From Coffea arabica (Eukaryota > Streptophyta > Magnoliopsida > Gentianales > Rubiaceae), in contig NC_092322.1 in NCBI RefSeq assembly GCF_036785885.1, positions 14,654,466-14,718,465 on the forward strand: a stretch of DNA of 64,000 nucleotides. The letters run 5' to 3'. This document shows positions 26,961-38,399 of this stretch, in pieces; position 1 is the first letter of the stretch; the number at the start of each line of letters is the position of its first letter. The translations under genes were made by a program, and so were the position numbers. Under the pieces are notes generated by a model, which had not been told where the DNA came from, searched no databases, and saw nothing but the letters and a program-made list of their open reading frames with translations.

Positions 26961-27412
26961 CCCAATTTCTATTGCGCCAACTTTTCCCCTCCCTTTTCTC
27001 TAACATTCTTTTTCATAATATTGCCCATATATAAAAACAAATTTTAATTGCGTTGCTTGAATATGACTTTCTCTCCATGTTTGACGAAAAAAATAAGAAG
27101 TTAGAAACACAAACCCAAAAAAAAAGGATTAAATACCCTGGAGAAATTTATTACTAAATTAAACTACTATAATATTGCAGGATAGGTAATTGGTTGGGTT
27201 ATGGACAGGGGAGCATATATATATTAAGTTATTGATTAATTATGGGCTTGTACTTTGGCCCAAAGTCTCAGCTTCTTATAGTACAAGATAACATCTGCTA
27301 AAATTTTGATTGCAAATTACGGCCTTTGTTTGGCAGCTAAATTTTTAAAAAATTTGTAACAGATAAACTTGGCAAAAAGCTTATCTTACGAACAAGGCCA
27401 ATTATTCCATAA
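26961..27412. other. Gene-free stretch with a small MITE-like hairpin
   Basis: A+T-rich. At about 27321-27396, 'ggcctttgtttggcag' faces a worn complement 'acgaacaaggcc', suggesting a 75-bp relative of the 20892-21115 MITE. Nothing else stands out. Confidence 0.35.
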
Positions 27413-27860
27413 CTAGACACTAAGCTGACCTCACTCATTGGTAAGAGCATATAAATACAGAGTCATCCTGCTATTAGATGCAGAACTCGAATGTTGTGTC
27501 TGATAGTTGCGAACGGACAGAGTAATAAGAGGGATACGAGGGTTTTTCTTTTTTTTTTTTTTAAAAAAAAAGAGCATATAAACACAATGTAGTGAAACTA
27601 ATGCATTAATAACAAATTCCACTTTGCAAAGATTGGTTGGTTGGAATGGTAATAAGCCAATTAAGATAATATAGGGAAAGGGTAAATCTGCAATAATCCT
27701 TTGCACTTGGGCTAAGTACAGCATCTTAAATGGAGCTTATCATAGAATAAATGACCCAAATGAGTGAATCATCAATTTGGACGACCTTTTTAGTGCTCTT
27801 ATCGAAACCATTTGTGAGATAAACTCCACTTTACCAAACATAAAGCAAAGTCACGTCAGT
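27413..27860. repeat. Segmental duplicate B3 (partner at 11585-11870)
   Basis: Same order of anchors as the partner, plus a 115-bp SINE-like insert at 27456-27570 not found there. Confidence 0.7.
27456..27570 (+). mobile_element. SINE-like insertion, 12-13-bp TSD
   Basis: Flanked by direct repeats AGAGCATATAAA (27444-27455 and 27571-27582), and absent from the duplicate at 11625-11645, which reads 'aagagcatataaacacaatg' uninterrupted. Its text 'aactcgaatgttgtgtctgatagttg' matches the 3' part of the SINE-like units at 19084-19369. The far end is a T-run followed by an A-run. Confidence 0.75.
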
Positions 27861-28311
27861 CAGTCAAATGTATAAACACAATCGGGTTTGGACTAAGTAT
27901 GGTTGGTCTTATGTGCCATTGATATTTATAATTTTTTTTATGATTTGATTTACCCTCATTTAATTTTGTTGTATTTAATGACGTATAACAAAAGTTACAT
28001 TGAGCATATACTTAATTATGAAATACAGTAAAATTTTGAAAGTTTACGTCAAATCGTAAAAAGAATATATCAACTAATTGTGCCTAAATTAGACCAACCA
28101 ACTGAACCTGCACCGTTCACTACATTCGAAAGAATAATCCAAAATCAATCACATCTTGCGGTCTAACAGAATTTAAACAATTGCCATCCAATCAATCACA
28201 ATTGCTCCGCTGATAGCTCGGTCAAAAGCAAATGCAATGTTGCTTATCCGTTCATATTGGAGAAACTCACAAGCGCACGTGCCTGCTCTCCTCTCCTTGA
28301 TCCCCGTATTT
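27861..28311. repeat. Third relative of segment A1/B1
   Basis: Contains 'ataaagcaaagtcacgtcag', 'tgcggtctaaca', 'caattgctccgctgatagctcggtcaaaagcaaatgc' and 'cgttcatattggagaaact', which line up with 21180-21370 and 21641-21690. It reads through the solo-LTR site. Non-coding. Confidence 0.65.
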
Positions 28312-29727
28312 GGAAAAATCGATCAAAACATCTTTCGCATTTTACAAGATGACTTTTTTCGTCCCTCACTTTTAAAAATGTAATTTTACGTCACTTACAA
28401 ATTCAAATTGACCAAATTTGGTCCCTACCTAAGTTTCTGACTAGTTTTTTACCGGAATCCATCATGTAACTTGCATGTGATCATTTTTTAAGGGTAAAAT
28501 TGTCAAATCAAATTTTTACATAATCTGATTCATAGTCCCTCATATTTCACAAAATGAATTTTTTGGTCCCTAACATTTTACAAAATGAATTGTTTCGTTC
28601 CTCACATTTCAAAAAATGAATTTTTCCATTCCGTACATTTTTCAAAATGAATTTTTTCATCCTTCATTGATCATGTGTATGAATAGTTTTTTTCTATAAA
28701 CTCACGTATATGTATATTTGATTTAATCTGAACACTACAAATAACATGTAATTTATTTCTATTAGATTTCATCTAAACATGCTAATTGTAATTGTACACA
28801 TGCTATTCAATAGATATATATAGGGGTTTAAAACTAATAATTTTGTTTGAAACCTATATATATATTTATATGATTTCACCATTTGAACCTATTCAATATT
28901 TGTGACATTTCTATTTTGATAATAATTTATTTATTGAATTGTCTAATAAGTTCATCTAATTAATGAGTCATAACTCGAATTCTATAATTGTGCTAACAAA
29001 TTTCAGTTTAAATACGAAATTTCTACTTGACATTTTTAAAACCAACAGTTGAATTACTTGCCTTGTGATTGTCTTAAAATTAGAAAATGCCAATCACTAA
29101 TTTCTTTTTGTCATACTTTTCTTTTGTTTATTTTTTCTGTCCAAATTTAATTCGATATAAACCCTCGATAATATTTAGGATTAAATGTCTTCTTTATTTT
29201 CAAATTTTGAGTAAAAGAAAATTAAAATAAGTGAAACACTAACAATTTTTTAAACCCATGTATATATCTATTTGATTTCACTTGAGTAGTATAAATAGTA
29301 TGTAATATATCTCTATTTGATTTCACATGCTATTCGTACTGTTCAAGTGAAATCAAATAGATATATACATGGATTTAAAAAAAATTATTCACACAAATGA
29401 TCAATAAAAGATGAAAAAATTCATTTTGAAAAATGTGAAGGATGAAAAAATTCATTTTGTGAAATACAATGGACGAAAAAATTTATTTTATGAAATGTGA
29501 GGGATTATGAATCGAATTATATAAAATTTGATTTGACAATTTTGCCCTTGAAATATGATCACGTGCAAGGCACGTGGTGAATTCCGATCAAAAACTAATC
29601 GGAAACTTAGGTAGGGACCAAATTTGGTCAATTTGGATTTGTAAGGAACGTAAAATTACACTTTTAAAAGTGAGGAACGGAAAAAGTCATCTTATAAAAT
29701 GTGAGAGACATTTTGAACGATTTTCCC
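28312..29727. mobile_element. Long-inverted-repeat element with 30-bp subterminal repeats
   Basis: About 1.4 kb. The first about 125 bp and the complement of the last about 125 bp are clearly related (for example 'tgaccaaatttggtccctacc' in both arms). Inside each arm come several copies of an about 30-bp unit with the core 'ccctcacattt...aaaatgaatttttt'. The target duplication is not clear, so the superfamily is open, though Mutator-like is plausible. The plus-strand 81-codon frame at 29574-29819 is a shadow of the right arm and flank. Confidence 0.65.
29263..29386. repeat. Perfect hairpin in the centre of the element
   Basis: Arms 'ccatgtatatatctatttg...cacttgag' and the complement 'caagtgaaatcaaatagat...atacatgg' pair over about 30 bp, with a loop of about 55 bp that itself contains another 'tatttgatttcac'. 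Confidence 0.75.
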
Positions 29728-30190
29728 TTCTTTATTTATTCTTTTTTATTTATTTATTTAAACAATTTTTTATTCTTTTTTATTTATTCTTTCATGATTG
29801 TTATCAAGTTTTTTCATGATTGATGTGGTACCTTTGCGTCATAAATACTTTAGACAGATCAATCTCATTCAAACTAAATCCGGAAAACTATCACGAGCTA
29901 ATGTGAATGAATCACAACTATTGAGGCATAGGTTTGATGAGGTCGTTTTACCCACCCTCGGATTTGCTCCTTTAATTCATAATAACAAGAAAATTATGAG
30001 CAAAATTTTTCATCTTTAAGTGAAACCCATATTCAAAATGTTGTTGAAGCGGTCTTAATTTAGTGATTAAGATTGAAATTTCAAGATTTAGAAGTTTTGA
30101 ATTTAAATCTCTTCTCTATCTTCTTACTTCTTAACCTACTCCTCTTCTACTAGAAAAAAAATTAAAAATAAAAAAATTAGCATATGTTTT
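29728..30190. other. Gene-free A+T-rich stretch
   Basis: Low-complexity T-rich sequence at 29728-29810, then ordinary intergenic DNA. A 73-codon plus-strand frame at 29798-30019 has no domain and starts inside the low-complexity run, so it is not called. Confidence 0.4.
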
Positions 30191-30929
30191 AAGGATGGCA
30201 ATGGGGGCGGGTGCCTGCACAGGGACTAATGGGATGGGGTGGGGGGAATTTTTCCCCCCATTTAGAAATAGGGCGGGGGGTGGGGGAGCGTACCCGCCCC
30301 GCCACCCGCTTAAAAATATATATAAATAAATATATATGTAATTATATATGTAATATTTAATTTAATTAGTTACAAATTTATGATAATGATATTATTAGTT
30401 ATATGTATTATATAATGTATATTAGTATATGTAATATAATTGATATTATCAATTATAGTAATAATTGTATTTGTCTACTAATAGAAATTATTAATTAGTT
30501 ATACTAAATTTGCTAATACATTTATACTAAATCCTTAATTACACTTAATACAATAACATTTTTTTCTCAAAAATAAAAAGCACAAGTACAATAATAATTA
30601 GTGATTATATTTGTGTCAAAAGTGAAAACTTGACTGCTTTAGTTATATTTATTTCATCATATTGGATTGTACTCAAATAATTTTTGTTTGATTGTTTTTG
30701 TAAATTTCATTTGTGAAATTACAATGAATAATAATTTGGTGATGTGTTGATATTTTAGTACTTAATTATTTACTAAAATTTAACTATAATAAAATTATAT
30801 AACAAATTTTTATTAACTCTATGAGGGCAAGCGACAGTGGGGATGGGGGCGGAGCGGGGGGAATTTGTTGGCAACGGGCAGCCCCGCCCGCGTCCCCTGT
30901 CCCAACCCCGCGCCGCCGTTGCTATCCAT
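30191..30929. mobile_element. Probable hAT-like element with G+C-rich ends
   Basis: The ends read AAGGATGGCAATGG and, on the complement of the right end, ATGGATAGCAACGG. Subterminal regions (30200-30310 and 30825-30925) are strikingly G-rich on one strand at the left and mixed GC-rich at the right ('gggcgggggg', 'ccccgcccg'), while the middle is over four-fifths A+T by eye. Flanks share ATGTTTT (30184-30190, about 30932-30938), an imperfect 8-bp target. The 160-codon minus-strand frame at 30773-31255 is a product of this composition. Confidence 0.6.
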
Positions 30930-30939
30930 AGATGTTTTC

Positions 30940-32817
30940 CTTTTGTGTATTTTGATTCAGCATGCAGGGACGTCAATAGGATTTGAGAAATATAGGCATT
31001 CTCTTTCTTACCCAAAAAAGAGGAAAGGGAAAAAAGGAAAAATAGAGATGGCGGATGAGGGAGAGATTGCACAGTCATTGATATAACTAGACCACAAAAA
31101 GTGGATGAGGGGGCAGACCGCGGCATCTTCTTGATTTGCTTTTGCAATTCATTGCATTGTTCACAAGGGTCGAAACAGGAAATGGCTGGCACTTGGCTCC
31201 AAGCATGTGTCTCCGTCTTAAAATGATTTTTCCTGCTGGTCTGCTTGACTATCATGCCTGCCTCTATTATTGTTTATTTTGTCTACTCAATCAGTTTTGA
31301 GGATTGACACCATGCATGTATACTCTTGCAAAAAATAAAAATAAAAAAATGATTTTGGCATGGCAGAGATCAATGATTTTATCTGCTCCTACCTACGTGC
31401 AACATATCCTATGATGAATAACACTTTAATCAATTATTTTATTTTATTCCTTTGGTGACTTCTTTTTTCTGTGTAATATATTCTGAGAAATATAATTTTT
31501 ATCGTTTTGCTATAGGATAATATGATCCTTATATTCTTAGAATCAGATGAATACACCGGTTTTCCAAAAGTAACAAGATTTCTTAGGTTTCATTGCTCCC
31601 TACGTAAAAGTTTCTCTCCATTTCCTTTTCCTTTGATGATTTTGGATTATTAAAATTTTAGGATTATTAAAATTTTAGAAAATAACAACAACGTGGCACC
31701 CTTTTTTGTTTTGATTTGGAAGATTAATATACTTAACAAATGAACTTTCTAAGAAATGGATAATTATTGTGAGTGCTGAGGTAGTGCATGCAAAATAAAT
31801 CCGGAAGTACAAAAGTACATTCTGTAGACTGTTGAAACTAATGGAAGAATATTGTTTATTTTAAGAACTCAAATATACGTCTAAGTATACTAACAACAAA
31901 TACACAAGAACAAGAACAATTTTAATTGTTATAATGATATCTAAGGGTCATACTCTTCTGACAACGAAGTACAATCTAGTTAATAAAACGTTTCACCTAT
32001 AATGAAGAGGATACAATTTGAGTCACTTCTTCTAACAATGAAGCACAGACTAGTTAATAAAAACGTTTCACTTATAATCAAGAGGATGTGGTTTGAATCA
32101 TCGTAGAAGTAAATAAGAAATCACTATTGATCCTTTAAAAAGAAAAAAAAAAATTGGACCAAGCTTTTCTTCTCATTCTTAGTGCATTACGTAGCTTGCT
32201 TGACTCCTTTCCTCTAAATTTAGACTATGGAAACCTGTGGCCGATATTGAACCACAAAACGATACTACAATTTTTTTTTTTTTCAACTTTTTGTGGATAG
32301 CATAATTAGTAGAATGACTTAAAGTAAAATACTGAAATATCAATATAGACTTGTACAGTGTATAATGAGTAATTCAAACAGCTTACTTTGATATTTTCAG
32401 TTGTATAATAGGATATAAGTTCAAATAGAAATGTTTTTTTTTTTCCGAACTATGATCTCAAGAATTCTACGCAATCGAATTCGTCCGCTATTTATTCCTA
32501 AGTCAAATTTTTTATTCGATTCTCGATGTATATTTCAACTTTAATAAAAAAAGTTGCGCGAGTACTTCAAAATTATTAAACTCATAAAATGGGGTTTATC
32601 TATAATTTTCTTTCTTAATTTTGCAGCTAAAAGACATTGTACAAGTATCCCTAAATTATGAAATCCATAAACAGGGTTTACCTATAACTTTTCTTAATTT
32701 TGCCGACATGAATTTCCAACAGTCCATAAATACATTTCTCTTGTTCCTGTATATTGATCAAGTGGTCCTAGTCGTAAGAAGTCAAACATCAATCGCCTTT
32801 TGTGATGGCTAGAAAGG
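30940..32817. repeat. Segmental duplicate of 22480-23980
   Basis: Collinear anchors with 22480-23980: 'gcatcttcttgatttgctt', 'gggtcgaaacaggaaatggctggca', 'accatgcatgtatact', 'ataggataatat' and 'aagattaatatacttaacaa'. The offset is about 8.5 kb. It contains a 70-bp tandem repeat at about 31958-32105 (core 'ctagttaataaaacgtttcac'). No intact gene. Confidence 0.65.
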
Positions 32818-33059
32818 ATTTAAATAGGGATAATTTCAGAAACCTCCCCTGAGGTTTCTGACAGTTTCACTCCCCTCCCCTGTGGTTTCTGAAATTCCAC
32901 AAACCTCCCTTGTCAGATGGTGAGGTCCCATTTCTTACATCATTGGTGCCAAAAAGACTTAAAGACCCTTACAATTTTGCTAATATTTTGTGATTATCTG
33001 AAAGCTATTAGTTAAGTTAGTTATAAACACAATTAATGTAATTAACCATAAATTAGAGT

Positions 33060-33787
33060 CCTAACAACCAAAATAGAAAAGGGAGTGTAGGGAAATGGAG
33101 CCAAACTTAGGCGCCATGATCTTGATCTGATTGACATAACAGCTTGAAAAAATCTGTGCATATAGAAGCAAGAAACTTACTGGACTCCCGCCATTGTTGA
33201 GATAGAGCAACTGAGCTTAATGCTTGGCAAACAAACTTGTTGATTCTAAGCTTTGCTGAAGAGTCTCTTAGCTCGACCAGTAAGTGTTTAAGATTTCGGA
33301 GACTGTTTCAACATTCCTTGGCAGCTTATGATGATTTGTGCGTTGTTTGTATAAGCTTGATATATGTTTGCTTATGATTTTCTGGTTTGTCATGTGACTT
33401 GGTTTGCTAAGCCTCTACCAGATTATGCTTGCTTGATTCTATATTTCTCGTCTTACTTGGGTTGTTTGATATAGTTAGATGCCAAACCTCAGTACTTTGA
33501 GAGCTCATTCTTTCTCTGTGTAACTTCAGCAACTAATGTTGCAAGATGGTTAATATTGTAACTAATATTTTCTGTAACTTCAATAACTAATTTGTAACTT
33601 CAGTAGGCTATGATTGTCTATTGTAGGATGGTTAACACTGATGTTCATGATATTGTGCTCCATTTTATGGGAAGAAAAGTAAGAGTGGCTAAGGTAGATC
33701 CCTAAAATACATTAGACATCCTTTATTAGAGAATGCAGCAGCAAGTTTGCTTATTGCAGAAGATGGGCTATAAATCAAATACAAACG
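33060..33787 (+). other. Captured 5' non-coding sequence inside the Pack-MULE
   Basis: Between the left inverted repeat region and the first recognisable exon. A donor-like 'ccagtaagtg' at about 33278 may mark an untranslated first exon and intron of the captured gene. I recognise no protein in it. Confidence 0.3.
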
Positions 33788-34821
33788 ATGAAAATAGGTC
33801 ATAGCATCATAATGTATCATCCTGCCCGAAATCTGACACTTTTACCATTGAGTTATGCTTTAGTTGAAAGTAAAGAATATACAGAGGAGCCTGCAACAAA
33901 AGTAAAGTTCCGAACGTCATTAAGCATTCTAGGCTGCTCCACCTCAATGTCATTAACTGGAACTGGTCAGTTTCTCAAACATCCTTTTAGTGCAAATTAA
34001 GGAGCTTGCTGCTTGAACTTTGAAATGATTCCATTCAATTTGGGATTGTAGCTGCTGATTGAAAAAATTATCTTCTGCAAATATTAAATTTATTGCAATA
34101 ATGTCAGGATACAGGGAGAGAGTTTTTGCAATCATTGGTGTCAAGGTGTATGCTGCTGGGCTATATGTGAATCAGTCAATTTCACTAGGATAAAACTGTT
34201 TGCATTTATCAAATCTGATTGAACAAGGAAAGAGAGGAGAGGGAAAAGTAAATTAAGAAGCTAATATTGATTGGAAACTGCAGCTCCTTTGGAAAAATCT
34301 CTGCAAATTGTTCTGGTGAGAGATGTGGATGGTAAAACGTTTTAGGATGCCTTAGATGAAGCCATCTCTCCAAGAATTAAATCGCCTACTCCAGTTGATA
34401 CCTCTGCTCTTTCTACATTTAGTACTCTGTTTCAAGGAAGGCCTCTTAATAAGGGTACCATTATCTTCTTGACTTGGCCGGACTCTACCAAAATGCTTGT
34501 AAGTTGCATGTAGTAAAATTCAAATTTCCTGCATTTCTTTATATGCTGATGGCTTTTTGCTAAAGATGTGTTTCCTCTTTTCTTCTTAGTCTTAAGCTTC
34601 TACTGTGCTATTTTCTTTCTTGTAAACATATCAGCTTGACTCTCTTAAAAAATCTGTAGGTTTCTGTATCGAGTGATGGGTTGCCTTCTGGTGTTGATGC
34701 AACTACTGAGTCAACAAATGTGATATTAGCTCTTTTTGATGTATTTCTGGGAAGTGATTCAGTTTCTCCTACTCTTAAGGCTTCAGTGACCAGTGGATTG
34801 ACAGCATTGCTGAATGGCTGA
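33788..34821 (+). pseudogene. FAP3-like (chalcone-isomerase fold) gene fragment
   Basis: Four blocks match the plastid fatty-acid-binding protein FAP3 of the chalcone-isomerase family, which binds fatty acids in chloroplasts. Block A ends at 33965 (ESKEYTEEPATKVKF...), block B is 34108 to about 34190 ([19 protein letters not shown]), block C is 34284-34498 (PLEKSLQIVLVRDVDGKTF...) and block D is 34660-34821 ([18 protein letters not shown]..., then TGA). Splice signals persist between A/B and C/D, so genomic DNA rather than mRNA was captured. It is broken: a TAG at 34343-34345 replaces the codon after GKTF, where the family has Trp; sequence between B and C is degenerate; and no transit peptide is seen. 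It lies wholly within the Pack-MULE. Family assignment is from recognition of these motifs, not from a search. Confidence 0.85.
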
Positions 34822-35313
34822 AGTAAAGAAAACAAGAGAGATTTTCTGCTCAGTTGTTTTAATTCCTGACACTCAATGTTCATCATAGCTTTCTACATGA
34901 ATGAACTGCTCTAAATCTTGTTTTGTACACTATGAACACTTTGGAAAGAGCATTGCTCCACTAATCTAATAACCAGAAGTAAGAACCCTCCACTAAAACC
35001 TCCCCTGACGTTGTGTGCTTGTCTGTTGATTGGTCTCACTTACACCCCCCAAGTTTCATTCTTCTTAAGTTCCCTCCCAATTCTTCACATCAGATTAGCT
35101 CTCTAACCCAAGATAATGAGGGCATTTGTGGTATACACTTGTTTCTCTCTCCAGATACTAATTTTTTATTGTTTGTAATTTTTAAATTGGGTCTATTTTG
35201 GCATTGCCTATCAAGTTTTAGGGGAGGTTTGTGGAATTTCAGAAACCACAGGGGAGGGGAGTGAAACTGTCAGAAACCTCAGGGGAGGTTTCTGAAATTA
35301 TCCCATTTAAATA

Positions 35314-35538
35314 AAGAGAGGACTACCTATTGATCATATGATTAAGGAAAAAGACAATTTTATAGTTATAATTAAATAAGAAAAAGACTTTCCCCTAACA
35401 TGATAAGAACTTCATTAAAAAATGACTTCTCATCGACTCTTTCGCTGCTTCTCGACTCTTTCCTCTATTGAATGCTGGCTACTAGGCTCATGTGAGCCAA
35501 AGAGTTCCACGACATTTGATCTAAACAGCTTTAAGGTT

Positions 35539-35596
<58 letters not shown>

Positions 35597-35900
35597 TAAA
35601 ATTGACACTACTGGTAGAAGTTATATCATCAAATTAACATAAACAAATATTAAAGAGTAGAATTAAAAAATGGATATTATAGATCTGAAAATTGGATGAA
35701 ATTTACACTATAAAACTCCAAAAAATATTTTTTAAAAATAAGGTAATATAATTGTAGCCTCACGAACTTTCAGGATTATATAATGGTTATTAACTTATCA
35801 GAAGTGAAATCAAATTAAACCATATTTGAAGATGGTGTACGTCCACACAATCATACTTCAAAATGGTACATGTACTCCAAAATAGGGTTTTTCCATACCT
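35314..35900. repeat. Continuation of the duplicate split by the Pack-MULE
   Basis: 'gaggactaccta...gattaaggaaaaagac' and 'tttcccctaacatgataagaacttcatt' match 24020-24120 and 25720-25860. The Pack-MULE therefore landed inside a copy of the array unit, separating 32690-32817 from 35314 onward. Confidence 0.6.
35543..35586. repeat. (TA)n microsatellite
   Basis: Over twenty uninterrupted AT/TA dinucleotides. Length is likely variable between individuals. Confidence 0.9.
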
Positions 35901-35929
35901 TTTTTCTTAACTCTGGCTGACATGTTTTT

Positions 35930-37260
35930 CAAATAGTCCAAGAATTAGAGATTTGTTTACATTTCCCTAGCTATATTAATCAAGTGGTCCGAGTCATAAG
36001 AAGTCACTGATCAATCACCCTTTGAGACGGCAAGAATAACGATTTGCATGATCAAGAGAGGACTAGCTTTTCATGATATGATTAAGGAAAAAGCCAATTC
36101 TACAATAGTATGAAACAAGAAAAGCACTTCCCACTAACATGATAAGAACTTGATAGAAAGGAGCTTTTCTTGATTCTTCAGCCCCTTCTTCCTCGGCTGT
36201 ATGCTGGCCACATAGCGTCGTGTGAATTAGAGGAAGCCACGACAGTTTTTTCATACTTAAATAAATAAAAGGATTAATTGGTAATTATTGGATGACCACA
36301 AATGAGATAAGATCAAAAGAATATTTGAAGATATCGTAAGTACACATACTTGGTTACTACATTTTTGTTCAATTTCCTGGGATGCCATCACACTGCCCAA
36401 CGTGTCGCAAATCGCAATCTTCAAAAAGTTGAAGTTTGGTTTTAGTTTAGATGTATTTTTTATTTCCAAAACGTCATTCCAACGTCTATAGATTTTAGTT
36501 TATTTTTTAAGGGAAGACTCCAAACATTGCAAGGAGAGAGCGAAAACCGAAGAGCTTGACAGTGAAACTATTTTTTTTCCCATTTTTTCGTCTAAAAGGT
36601 GACTTCAAATCTTACAAAGGAGATAGGAGAAAGGAAGGGTTTGAGAGTCAAACTAGAACATTACAAATACCTAATTAATGTTCCTACCTTTTAAACTGAA
36701 TTTTGGGAACAAAGAAAAGTAGAAAACTTTACGAGATATAGGCCAACATATTCAGCCTACAAATTAATTCTTGGATGATCACAAATGAAATCAGATTCAA
36801 AGATTTGTTTGAAGATAGTTTGAAGATAGCGAACGTACACACAATCATATTTTCCTTACAAATTTCATGGGATGCCAGCACAATGTCCCAACTTGTTGGA
36901 AATCGAAATCCTCGAAAAGTTGAAGTTTGGTTTTAGTTGAGATGTATTTTTTATTCCGAACACGTCCAACATAGGACTTTTGTCATTGTCATGCAAGAAA
37001 CTTCAATGTAAAATTCAAAGTACCCTATCATTTTGGTTAGAAAGATGTGGGGTACTGTTGGGTGTCTCACCTGATCATATTAGTTACAATTTAATTATCT
37101 ACTAATAACACCTTAACAATTAAATAGTAAATATGAATTATTTGATGATTACACATAAAATCAAATAAAAATTACAACGTTGAAGATACAGTTTCATGGC
37201 ATGCCATCACATAATACAACCCTTTTATAATTATAATCACATAAAGTGTAAGTTTAGCTA
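35930..37260. repeat. Array of 'GATGCCATCACA' repeats, copies 4-6
   Basis: Core phrases at about 36380 ('gggatgccatcacactgcccaacgtg'), about 36866 ('gggatgccagcacaatgtcccaac') and about 37199 ('ggcatgccatcacataatacaac'). Each of the first two is followed by 'cttcaaaaagttgaagtttgg' or a close variant. Text before the core ('gatgaccacaaatgagataagat', 'aatttgaagatag') also recurs. Related to 25111-26756. Confidence 0.65.
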
Positions 37261-38399
37261 AAATTATGTACTATCAATGAAGCACTATGAGTCTACGACT
37301 GATACCATATCCATGAAACTGAATTAATCTGAAAATTTTGCGAATAATGATACAAAAAAGAAGAAATTATGGTATTAAAATCTTAATCCCAATAGGGAAA
37401 ATTAAGTCCGTGTATTTATATTGAGGTTCTTGCACCCAACTTAGAATGAGAAATGATTCATGAATAAATCTTGGAATGAGGACAGAATTAGTATCGCAAA
37501 CGACATTATGGTCAAGCAGCTTAGGTGATTTGACAGCTTATTAGTTGTTAACACAATGATAAAGAAAACGAAGTACTCGATAATTCCAAACTAAGCACGT
37601 GGTTTGGCAGGGTCTTGAATCCAAACTCACTAATAACTAGCAAATCTGATAATTTAATAATCTTAATTGCATGTCCCTGATACATACATAATCATGTATA
37701 TTAATCTGGTCACCAATCAAAGTTTATTAGAAGCTAGCTTTATTATAATCACGAAGTTTGATCTGATGATGCTGAAAGTCCAACAATTCATTCAAGAAAG
37801 TGGACAATAGATTCATTAATTAAGGGTTTCAAAAGGTTAATTGTCAACAAATGAGACATGTATACTTTCTTTTATTGTTTTCTTGATAAGGGAGGATCCT
37901 GGTAGAGTACGTGTGCACTTTTGAAGTCAAACTAAAAAGTGGCTGAATCTTCAAATGATTATAGAAATGGAACAGCATGTGATCAGTTTAGGTTGAGATG
38001 ATACTTAACTATGTATTAATTGGGATTAATCAGCTGGAATTATACATACCTAGAGAAATACTAGTTAGGATTAATCTTCTAGAATTATAATAAATGGTCT
38101 ATATTATTATAGATATATAAAGGACAAGTAGTTCATTTATCATTCATGGTTTTTTTTTTTTCTTTTGTCATGTTTTCTCAAGAATATTGGTCTTGAGGAT
38201 CGAAGTAGACACCATTATAGCTTTTTCCTAAAATTTGACTACGCAATTACAACAAATTATCAGCTTATATTAATTATTGATTTTTATATTCAGTTATAAA
38301 GATATCATTAAAGCTGATGTACTTCAAAGCAACTTCAGGAGCAAATCATCCGCCAACCTGTACCTCAACCAACATTTTTGGATGCATAGACTGCAAAGA
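37261..38399. other. Gene-free stretch
   Basis: A+T-rich intergenic DNA. I see no repeat boundary, RNA gene or reading frame that I can support. Confidence 0.4.

Larger units (their letters stand above)
32827..35304. mobile_element. Pack-MULE with 83-bp identical inverted repeats
   Basis: The termini (32827-32909 and 35222-35304) start GGGATAATTTCAGAAACCTC and are exact inverted copies over 83 bp by my reading. The element is flanked by a perfect 9-bp duplication ATTTAAATA (32818-32826 and 35305-35313), the Mutator signature. Nothing in the 2.3-kb interior resembles a transposase. Instead it carries a broken FAP3-like gene (33788-34821) with introns and flanking non-coding sequence, which defines a Pack-MULE. 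Identical ends suggest recent transposition. The CRK intron element at 14645-15396 has related termini. Confidence 0.92.

Noticed and set aside
30773-31255. 160-codon minus-strand open frame
   Set aside because: It spans the G+C-rich end of a hAT-like element and a duplicated non-coding block; no domain, no splice context, composition-driven.
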